Origin: Franzmannia qiaohouensis
Lineage (GTDB): Bacteria; Pseudomonadota; Gammaproteobacteria; Pseudomonadales; Halomonadaceae
Assembly (NCBI RefSeq): GCF_031451695.1
Contig: NZ_JARWAM010000003.1
Location: forward strand, 1-64,000
Reading direction: 5' to 3'
Length of the DNA stretch: 64,000 nt
Below the pieces are notes generated by a model that searched no databases, was not told where the DNA came from, and worked only from the letters and a program-made list of their open reading frames with translations. Shown in pieces: positions 34,926 to 42,566 of this stretch. How positions within the stretch are numbered: the stretch's first letter is position 1; each line of letters starts with the position of its first letter. Both the position numbers and the translations under genes were made by a program.

Positions 34926-35674
34926 TGGTAAGCCTCCCACTCTTTCCACGAGTCGATAATGGCTTGACGTTCAATTTGAACCATTTGCTGCCGATTAAAT
35001 GCTCTCACATTCTTGGAAAGCTTAGGGGCCATATGTTTGTCGACTACAACCTTTACCAGCTCGCGGAGCTCCGTTTCCGCCCGCATCGCTTTGGCAGGGG
35101 TATCTGCTTTATTCCAGGCTTTGTCTGAATCCATCACCATCTGAAGAAAGATACTTTCAGCCAGATACCCAATCATAGTGTCAACAATCACATCGTCGGT
35201 GATACATTGAGGATCAAAGACCTCCACACCATCCAGCGCCTCAACCAAAGCATGATTCATTGCTGCTCGGATCTTTTCCGAATCTCCGTCTTCTGTAGTC
35301 AGAGCTTGGGATATAGCTGAAATTGCAAGTTCGCAAGGTAGGCCAGCGAGACTGCCAAGATCAATACTAGTCTCACCTGGGCCTGCAGGAGCTCCAGTCA
35401 AGGCGGCAAAGAGTCCTGCGCCTGCAAGGGTTACGCTTCCCATCCTCCTAGCTGCGCTTCCGCCTCCACCACTTGCTTTACGTGCGTAGTGCCCAACAGC
35501 TTTCCTAAAATCATCTCGATTGCCGCTAGACACCGCACGACCCAGGGATGTTCGGAATGGAGCAAATCTGCTTGCCTGCGGTGGTTGTATTGACTGTTGT
35601 GGTTGGTCATCCGCCCATGGCGGTACCAGTGGTGAGCCGCTCCCGGGACCAGTGCTTGATTGTGAAGTTCCCAT
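34922..35674 (-). CDS. qatB: QatB, component of the Qat defence system
   Basis: 250 residues. A Pro/Gln/Ser-rich N-terminus (about 1-40) is followed by a Gly/Ala-rich stretch and a helical domain. It has no enzymatic motif I can see. Identification rests on its place between the KAP ATPase and QueC-like genes and on the usual size of QatB. The start shares one base with the qatA stop. Confidence 0.8.
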   Translation of the reverse strand: MGTSQSSTGPGSGSPLVPPWADDQPQQSIQPPQASRFAPFRTSLGRAVSSGNRDDFRKAVGHYARKASGGGGSAARRMGSVTLAGAGLFAALTGAPAGPGETSIDLGSLAGLPCELAISAISQALTTEDGDSEKIRAAMNHALVEALDGVEVFDPQCITDDVIVDTMIGYLAESIFLQMVMDSDKAWNKADTPAKAMRAETELRELVKVVVDKHMAPKLSKNVRAFNRQQMVQIERQAIIDSWKEWEAYQ

Positions 35675-37458
35675 TACCTGTCCTTATGCCATTTTTCTTC
35701 TTTTAGGGCCGCTGTCATCCATGGTGGAAATTTCTCACCTCCATTTATTTCCTGAAGATATCTAACCAAGATTTTGGCAGCATCGGATGAGTGACGAGCT
35801 AGCAGGCAAGCCCCCGCAAACCCTTTCGGCTGCTTTGTCCAGTCGGTGAACTGTCGCAGATGGGTTATAACACCCTCCATTACTGGGATCTGGTCTTCCA
35901 GCGGCAAAGTATCCAAAAACTTTTCTGCTGTAGGTGAGCTGGTATTTTTGGTATCAACTAGGGCCTTGAGTGCTTCCCGACCAGTTGGTGACAGTCCAAC
36001 CACATAGGCGCCAATCGGCATTGTTTCACGAGACAGGTAAATTGCGGCTCTTAGGTCGATCCCACTAAGCCGCGGATCGAGTTGCGCCCACTCTTTTAAG
36101 AAAGATTTTGTGGTCGGATTGTCTGCCCATGTTTTCGGGGTATCAGAGGGGATTTGACCGTCCATCTCCTCCAGGTTTTTGAGCAGTGTTGGCGTTCCAT
36201 GTTCGGAATCAACCAGGCGATACAAGTCCGCAGTTGCCTCTACACCCATACACCGCTCAAAAATAACCAGTTTAGTGATGATCGCCTCGTCTAGAGGCAT
36301 TGAGCGGCGCTGTGCAATCCGTGAGCGCATTTTCACAACATTTAACAGCCGCTTCACGATCCTAGGGTTCCCGTGGATGATAGGAGAGTTAGCTAGGAGA
36401 GGGGCAATACGGTCTGCTCGGGCAAGCGCCCTAGCTAGTTCACCATCCTCAGACTCCCCTGTCAGAGCGAGTGCATCTTGCCGAGTTATTGGCTCGTCTT
36501 TCCATGACTGCTGAAGGGCCTGCTCTAGGCCATTCCGGAGTTTCTCTAGTTTGTCTTCGGGCAGACGGTAATCGATGGCATAAAGCATAAATAAGTAAGA
36601 GCGAATCTCTCGGACACCGGCTTTAGGTACGCGGATAGGGACTTGAATTAGTTTGTCCAAGTAGTCTATCTGATGCCGGTCAGACGCCCCTTTGAAGTAA
36701 TCGGCCACTGATGAACGGATCATTTCTTCATCAGCGGCGATGATAAAAGCAGTATTCGTTAAGAAGAGGAATAGCCGGATGGCTTCAAGCGTGTGAATGG
36801 CGTTGCTTGGCAAGCAGCGATCCAAATTATCGATAACAACCACAAGCGGCTTACCGAGCTCTTCCAGGATCTCCCCGTACTCTTTCCGAAAGGCATCAAT
36901 CTGCTGCGGCGGGCTTTTCTGCTCTTCAGGCCTTAACAGCCCACCGAGCTGTGCCTTTGCCTCCATACCGGTTTTACAAAGGCTCTGGTATTCATCCTGA
37001 TCCTGAATTCCGTCAGTGGCATTCCTTAAGGCGCCAACACTTCTAGAAATGAGACCACCGGTGGGAATCCCGGCGAACAGTGCAGCGCCTTCAGTCAGCA
37101 GCCCCATGGCCCGGAAACCGTCAACTCGGGCAAGGAGTTTTCTGGCTTTTTGGGCTAAGCTCGCGTTCCCATCTGCAGCATCAGTAAGCGCAGTTGCAAT
37201 GACTTCCAATAGGGCTGCTCGTGCGTCGTCATAGCCTTGATAGAGCCAGGCATCAAACTTGATGACAATCCATTCTCTCTTATCCTGCTCAAGCTGCTGC
37301 TCGATCAATTTCAATAGCGAGGATTTACCAGCACCCCAATTGCCAAAGATCCCAACCGAGACTGGCAACATGCCGTCTGCAGTAAGTATGTCAACAGCTA
37401 GTTGAGATACTTCCCCAAAATTGAGGTAGTCCTTTTCTGACTCCTGATCTGTCCACAT
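35674..37458 (-). CDS. qatA: QatA, KAP-family P-loop ATPase of the Qat defence system
   Basis: 594 residues. Walker A is FGNWGAGKSSLLKLIE near residues 39-54, and Walker B is VVIDNLDRCLP near residue 208, both typical of KAP NTPases. It is the first gene of QatABCD. Only 64 bases separate it from the GIY-YIG gene, with GGAA before the start, so the system may be read through from the upstream methyltransferase operon. Confidence 0.88.
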   Translation of the reverse strand: MWTDQESEKDYLNFGEVSQLAVDILTADGMLPVSVGIFGNWGAGKSSLLKLIEQQLEQDKREWIVIKFDAWLYQGYDDARAALLEVIATALTDAADGNASLAQKARKLLARVDGFRAMGLLTEGAALFAGIPTGGLISRSVGALRNATDGIQDQDEYQSLCKTGMEAKAQLGGLLRPEEQKSPPQQIDAFRKEYGEILEELGKPLVVVIDNLDRCLPSNAIHTLEAIRLFLFLTNTAFIIAADEEMIRSSVADYFKGASDRHQIDYLDKLIQVPIRVPKAGVREIRSYLFMLYAIDYRLPEDKLEKLRNGLEQALQQSWKDEPITRQDALALTGESEDGELARALARADRIAPLLANSPIIHGNPRIVKRLLNVVKMRSRIAQRRSMPLDEAIITKLVIFERCMGVEATADLYRLVDSEHGTPTLLKNLEEMDGQIPSDTPKTWADNPTTKSFLKEWAQLDPRLSGIDLRAAIYLSRETMPIGAYVVGLSPTGREALKALVDTKNTSSPTAEKFLDTLPLEDQIPVMEGVITHLRQFTDWTKQPKGFAGACLLARHSSDAAKILVRYLQEINGGEKFPPWMTAALKEEKWHKDR

Positions 37459-37522
37459 ATGCTATTCCATTTGCATGATAACGAATGGGTGCTTCGACCC
37501 GTATCAGCGGTTCTTTGAAAAT

Positions 37523-38698
37523 TCAGTCCATAATAAGCAGCTTGGCTTTACTTGGTTCGTAAACTACGGATGTAATAGTACCATTACAAACCCGCTGCAC
37601 AGCCTCATCAATAACATGCAGTGGCACCAAGAACCACTCTCTAGGCTTGACCGGGTGCCCGAAGCGATCCTGGATCGTGAGATCAAGCTGAGCTGGGGCA
37701 AAGATGCGGTGGAACAGCGCTTCCAGTTTCTTACGATTGATACCGGCCAACTTATAAGTGGCAACCACTTCTACATCGGCTAGCAGGTAGGTGGCGTCGT
37801 GTGCGGCGTTGCCAATGCGGGTTTCAACCTTGCCACCTGTCACGCCTATCTTGTGAATCAGTTCGCGATGCTCGGCAACGAACGGATGTTCAGACAGGCT
37901 GCGCAATACATAGATTGTTCCGCTTTCTATGTCATCATCTTCCCAGGTTTCACTGAACAATGGCCCAGCATCAGGTTCTGTGATGCGGCGGCTGGATTCA
38001 TCCTTGTAAAGCGCCCTGACTAGGGACAGACGCAAAAGGTTGCTTTCCGTGCCGTTGGAGAAAATCACGCGCAGTCGAGCATCTTTCTTGCCTTGGGGGG
38101 AATCGAATTCCTCACCCTCATCAGCCACGTAGGCAGTTTGCCCATCCAGGATGAACCACTGGCCCACCTCGATAGTGGAGTTCTTGCCGAAGGGGCGCGT
38201 GATACGCACACCGGCTTTCAGCTCGCGATCTACCTGCTCAAACAATGGCTCGAAGGTCGCAAAGTTCTCGCACTTCTCTCGGTTCGCGATTTCTTCAGCG
38301 GCGCGCTTCTCGGTAGTGGAGCGAACGTGTTTCAGCTGAGTCAGCTCCGGTGCACCTACAGCACCGGCCAGCTCAGCAAGCAGTGCATCATCGTCCATGG
38401 CATCTATGGTTTCAGCTTCATTGGCATAGGTGCCATCGAGCAGGCCCTGATGATCAAGGGGTGTTACCAGGTCGCGGCATTCCTCAAGCGCTCGAATGCG
38501 GTCCAGCCGCACGGCGTAAAGCCGTTCAAAGATGTCATTGTCTTCGCCATGCTGAGGGGCTCGGCCATGCTCTTCTACAAAGCGCTGAATCTCTTCAAAG
38601 CCGGCAATGATGCGCTCTTCCTTGGCGGACAATCCCTTCTTTTTCTCCGGCTGGGCGAACTCATCCAACTCGGAGCGCAATTCGTCCAGATCAATCAT
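37523..38698 (-). CDS. GIY-YIG nuclease of the methyltransferase-helicase defence operon
   Basis: 391 residues from ATG 38698 (MIDLDELRSEL); an earlier in-frame ATG is at 38710. The C-terminal nuclease domain shows GTIYVLRS, then KIGVTGG, RIGNA and KLEALFHRIF. These match the GIY, YIG, Arg and Glu positions of T5orf172/MUG113-type enzymes. The N-terminal 200 residues are helical and probably mediate partner binding. It overlaps the helicase stop by 8 bases, so it may be the cleavage subunit of the system. Confidence 0.85.
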   Translation of the reverse strand: MIDLDELRSELDEFAQPEKKKGLSAKEERIIAGFEEIQRFVEEHGRAPQHGEDNDIFERLYAVRLDRIRALEECRDLVTPLDHQGLLDGTYANEAETIDAMDDDALLAELAGAVGAPELTQLKHVRSTTEKRAAEEIANREKCENFATFEPLFEQVDRELKAGVRITRPFGKNSTIEVGQWFILDGQTAYVADEGEEFDSPQGKKDARLRVIFSNGTESNLLRLSLVRALYKDESSRRITEPDAGPLFSETWEDDDIESGTIYVLRSLSEHPFVAEHRELIHKIGVTGGKVETRIGNAAHDATYLLADVEVVATYKLAGINRKKLEALFHRIFAPAQLDLTIQDRFGHPVKPREWFLVPLHVIDEAVQRVCNGTITSVVYEPSKAKLLIMD

Positions 38699-40754
38699 AG
38701 CGACCCTCATCTTTAAAGCGAACGAATGCGGCAGCACCTTCGGCCATGCGCTGTTCCCAGGCATCCTGAGAGCTGACTGACGGCAATCGGCCTCGTTCTT
38801 TCTTGAACTTCACCGCCCGCAGGGCTAGGTCTTTCGCCTCTTCTGGCGTCAGGTTCGTGCGTTTACCTGAGATGGCCGCAGCCACTTGCTTGAGGCTCTC
38901 TTCACTCATGGTCTTGGCCAGGATTGCGTAAGCCTCACTGAAGGGGTTAATGCGATCAATCAGGTCAATATCGAGCTCCCGCACGTCCATGGCGAACTTG
39001 CGCACACCAGCAATCAGCGCTGTGTTTGGCTTGGGTTCGTTGCTTCCGATATCAATAGCCTCACCACCGACGAGCAATTGCTTGGCCTGCTGGGTTAGGT
39101 TCAGGGCGGCAATGGCGTGTTGACGCACAGCCTCCTGGTCTTGCTCGTCCAGGTTGGGGTAGCGGTCCTTGATGATCTTGCCCATGCGTACCTGGGTCAG
39201 CTCTTCAGGCACCAGTTCCTCGTCGAACAGCCCGCGCTCGATGGTCGTCTTGTCCTGAACGAAACCAGCAATCACCTCGTTCAGGTCTTCCTGGCAGATT
39301 CGGGTGGCTTCCTCACTTTTGGGCTCAGCCAGCCCCTTGATCTCAATCTGGAACTTGCCGGTTTCCTCATTCACGCCCACGTTGCATTTGCTGGGGTCAT
39401 AGCCACCTTCACCATAGTCGAAGCCTTCCTGCTGGCCGCTGGTTGGGTTCTTTGGCTTGAACTCGAAGCGTGGGGCCAGTACCTGCTCCATCAGCAGGCT
39501 GGCGGCAATGGCTTTCAGCGTGTCGTTGATGGCTTCCGTCACGGCCTGCTCGGCAGCATCCGGTTCGGCAATCAGGTTAGTGAAGCGGGCCCGCGTTTTG
39601 CCCGGCGCATCCCGCGTGGCGCGGCCGATGATCTGCACGATTTCAGTCAGGCTGGAGCGATAGCCCACAGTCAGCGCGTGCTCACACCAGATCCAGTCGA
39701 AACCTTCCTTGGCCATGCCCAGGGCAATGATGATGTCCACGTGGTCACGGTTGTTTTTCTGCGTTGGATCTTTCAGCGCGCTGGAAACACGGTCACGCTT
39801 GGCCTGATCATCATCCACCAGGTCGGCGATTCTCAGCAGCCTGCCTTCGCTGGTTCTAACCAGCTGAAAGCCTGTCACTGGATCAGCCCCTTGCCACTCC
39901 CCCAGCTCCTCGATGATGTGCTCTACCTCACGGATCTTGTCCTTGGTGCTTTCACGGGAATTGACGTTAGGGATGTGAACAATGGTCTTCTCAGCAGGAT
40001 CGAGCACCTTGAGGATGTCATCGGCGTAGGAGCCGGAATAGAAGTAATAGCCGATATCGAGCTGCTTCAAATGCTCGTAGCCGTTCAGCTGCTCGTAATA
40101 GGTGTAGGTGACGGTATCAAAGCGTGACTCATCCTGTGGTGCCAGAACGGCTTCGGCATCACCTCGGAAGTATGAGCCGGTCATAGCGACGATATGCACC
40201 TTGTCGCGGGCTATGAAGTCGCCAAGATGCGCACCGAGCTTGTTATCTGGGTTGGCCGAAACGTGGTGGAACTCATCCACGGCGATCAGACGGTCATCGA
40301 AGGCTGCAACGCCAAACTGGTCTACCGCAAAGCGGAAGGTAGCATGGGTGCAAACCAGTACCTTGTCATCGCTTTCCAGAAACGCGCCCAGGGATTTGAC
40401 TTTGCCGCCATTGTCGGAGCCCGGCGCGTTGCACAGATTCCATTTGGGTTCTACATGCCAGTCCGCCCAGAAGCCATAGTCACTGAGTGGTTCGTCATTG
40501 AAGCTGGAACCGATGGACTTTTCCGGTACAACGATGATGGCCTGTTTCAGGCCCTGGTTGTGCAGCTTGTCCAGGGCAATAAACATCAGGGCACGGCTCT
40601 TACCCGAGGCGGGCGGTGACTTGATCAACAGGTATTGTTCACCCCGGCGCTCGTAGGCACGCTCCTGCATAGGGCGCATACCCAGCGCATTCGACTTTGC
40701 TGAGCTGCCATTGCTGGCATACGAGACGGAAACTGAGGGTACTATTTTGGTCAT
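38691..40754 (-). CDS. DEAD/DEAH-box (SF2) helicase of the defence operon
   Basis: 687 residues. Motif I SPPASGKSRAL near 46-56, motif II IAVDEFHH, motif III MTGSYF and motif VI IIGRATRD identify an SF2 translocase/helicase like those of type I and III restriction systems. The C-terminal 250 residues are specific to this type of operon. No nuclease domain is evident inside it, which fits cleavage being supplied by the neighbouring GIY-YIG protein. Confidence 0.88.
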   Translation of the reverse strand: MTKIVPSVSVSYASNGSSAKSNALGMRPMQERAYERRGEQYLLIKSPPASGKSRALMFIALDKLHNQGLKQAIIVVPEKSIGSSFNDEPLSDYGFWADWHVEPKWNLCNAPGSDNGGKVKSLGAFLESDDKVLVCTHATFRFAVDQFGVAAFDDRLIAVDEFHHVSANPDNKLGAHLGDFIARDKVHIVAMTGSYFRGDAEAVLAPQDESRFDTVTYTYYEQLNGYEHLKQLDIGYYFYSGSYADDILKVLDPAEKTIVHIPNVNSRESTKDKIREVEHIIEELGEWQGADPVTGFQLVRTSEGRLLRIADLVDDDQAKRDRVSSALKDPTQKNNRDHVDIIIALGMAKEGFDWIWCEHALTVGYRSSLTEIVQIIGRATRDAPGKTRARFTNLIAEPDAAEQAVTEAINDTLKAIAASLLMEQVLAPRFEFKPKNPTSGQQEGFDYGEGGYDPSKCNVGVNEETGKFQIEIKGLAEPKSEEATRICQEDLNEVIAGFVQDKTTIERGLFDEELVPEELTQVRMGKIIKDRYPNLDEQDQEAVRQHAIAALNLTQQAKQLLVGGEAIDIGSNEPKPNTALIAGVRKFAMDVRELDIDLIDRINPFSEAYAILAKTMSEESLKQVAAAISGKRTNLTPEEAKDLALRAVKFKKERGRLPSVSSQDAWEQRMAEGAAAFVRFKDEGRYD

Positions 40755-40767
40755 AATGCGATACCTG

Positions 40768-41778
40768 TCAGGGCTTCTTGCCCTTGTGTTTGAGGTCTTG
40801 TTCCAGTTGTTCGATTTCCTTCAGATCAGCGGCATCGGCGGCCTGGGCCTCCGCAATGCGCCGCTTCTGGTCGAAAACCTCATAACGTTCACGGGCGATC
40901 CGCTCCATGTTCTCGCGGCTGACGGAGCCTGCACCTGCAAGAATGGGTTGATCATTGAATGCCAGCATCTTGTCGACGTTGTTGCGCCAGAAGTCCAAGG
41001 TCAGCTCTTTCTGCTGCTTGACCCGCAGTTCCGCTTGCTCCAGGAAGATCACCACCAGCCGGTTGAGTGTGTCGATCTCGTCAGCTGTCAGATAGTTCTT
41101 GGCCACGATGACATCCTGCTTGCGTACTCGTGAACCGCTCCAACTGGTCAAGGCCATGTTGGGCTGGTCGGGGTCCGAACGCTTCAGGATCAGCTCGGCG
41201 GCGGTATGGCCGGTGGTGGCGTACAGCAGTTTGTTCTGCACCTCGGCAAAGAACTGGGAGGTCTCTCGCTCACGGGCCTGGTAATCCGAACTGAGTGCAA
41301 AGAGATCACGGACCTTCTGATAGAAGCGCTTTTCCGAGGCCCGAATGTCCCGGATGCGCTCCAGCAGCTCATCGAAGTAATCCCAGCCACCGGGGTTCTT
41401 CAGACGCTCGTCATCCATTACGAAGCCCTTCAGCAGGAACTCCTTGAGGTGCGTACTGGCCCATTGACGGAACTGGACGCCGCGAGACGAACGGACGCGA
41501 TAGCCGATAGCCAGGATAAGGTCGAGGTTGTAGTAACTGATCTTCCGATTGACCTGGCGGTTGCCCTCGGATTGAACTGTCAAGGATTCCTTGACAGTTG
41601 CCTCTGGATCTAACTCATTGTCTTCGAATATATTTTTGGCGTGCAGCGAGACATTCTGCTTGGTGGTCTGGAACAGCTCGGCTATTTCCAGCTGACTGAG
41701 CCAGATGCTGTCACCCTCCACCCGAAGGTGGAGTTGGGTTCGGCCATCATCCGTGGTGTACAGAATCAGCTCGCTCAT
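40768..41778 (-). CDS. RhuM family protein
   Basis: 336 residues. The family start MSELILYTTDDGRTQLHLRVEGDSIWLSQLEIAELF is clear, followed by a Bro-N/KilA-like region (LDLILAIGYRVRSSRGVQFRQWA). RhuM was named as a Salmonella pathogenicity-island protein, and homologues recur inside restriction-type defence operons. Molecular role unknown. The start overlaps the previous stop by 4 bases. Confidence 0.88.
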   Translation of the reverse strand: MSELILYTTDDGRTQLHLRVEGDSIWLSQLEIAELFQTTKQNVSLHAKNIFEDNELDPEATVKESLTVQSEGNRQVNRKISYYNLDLILAIGYRVRSSRGVQFRQWASTHLKEFLLKGFVMDDERLKNPGGWDYFDELLERIRDIRASEKRFYQKVRDLFALSSDYQARERETSQFFAEVQNKLLYATTGHTAAELILKRSDPDQPNMALTSWSGSRVRKQDVIVAKNYLTADEIDTLNRLVVIFLEQAELRVKQQKELTLDFWRNNVDKMLAFNDQPILAGAGSVSRENMERIARERYEVFDQKRRIAEAQAADAADLKEIEQLEQDLKHKGKKP

Positions 41779-42566
41779 GGGTTCAGGCCTCCTTGTTGGT
41801 GACTCGCAGTCTGCTGGTCAACCGAAATGGCTCTTGCGAACCAATCAGGCATTTCCAAGTCTTCATGATCTAAAATATCTTTAGGTACATTTTTCCAGAA
41901 GGCGACGATGGCATCAGAGAAGCCCTGAAGCTGGCTCTCGCTCACTACTAGATGCGTGTAGTCCAGATAACCCAAGCCTAAAAAATCCTCGCTAATCTTA
42001 CTCAATAGGTCGGGAAGATACTCAGGGTACTTTTCTTTCAGTTCGTCGAAGGAGTTGCCCTTGCCATGCTTATACACGTTGACCACCAGGCGGCAGGCAT
42101 CAAGTTTTAGAAAGTAAGCCTGGTCACGAACCCTCCAGCCAAGGCTGTCCATAAGGTCTGCCAATTTCCCAAAATCGACAGTCCATACTTTCCCAGAAAC
42201 CGCTTCACCAGAATGCCAATGACGGATTTCGTCTGTGAGCCATTTACGCAGGTGCTTGTCCCACTCGTGATACATACCAGCGACAACACTTAGCCGGGTG
42301 CGGTCGCGCATTTCATAGAGAAGCTGGTAGAACTCAATTCCTTCATCCCGAGCACTTTCATAAAAGTCACCTGGGTCATGAAAGTCAGGGTCAAAGCGGG
42401 TTTTGTTTGCATCAAGCCAGGATTCGGCGGCTTTATCTGCTTCACCCTCGATATCATTAAACTGTGATAAAAGCCGCTTCCTTGCTTGCTCCACGTAGAA
42501 AAGATGACCCTTGATTAGGGACTGTCGGTGAGGTTCCCACATTTGAAACAGCGAGTAGTGACCCAT
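41775..42566 (-). CDS. Unknown protein with a HEPN-like NxxKHG motif
   Basis: 263 residues, mostly helical and acidic. The segment CRLVVNVYKHGKG near residues 160-172 resembles the catalytic part of HEPN RNases (Arg, Asn, then Lys-His-Gly), though the Arg-His spacing is longer than the common R-x4-6-H. It lies between the methyltransferase and rhuM genes and overlaps both. I do not recognise the family; a HEPN toxin is a hypothesis only. Confidence 0.55.
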   Translation of the reverse strand: MGHYSLFQMWEPHRQSLIKGHLFYVEQARKRLLSQFNDIEGEADKAAESWLDANKTRFDPDFHDPGDFYESARDEGIEFYQLLYEMRDRTRLSVVAGMYHEWDKHLRKWLTDEIRHWHSGEAVSGKVWTVDFGKLADLMDSLGWRVRDQAYFLKLDACRLVVNVYKHGKGNSFDELKEKYPEYLPDLLSKISEDFLGLGYLDYTHLVVSESQLQGFSDAIVAFWKNVPKDILDHEDLEMPDWFARAISVDQQTASHQQGGLNP

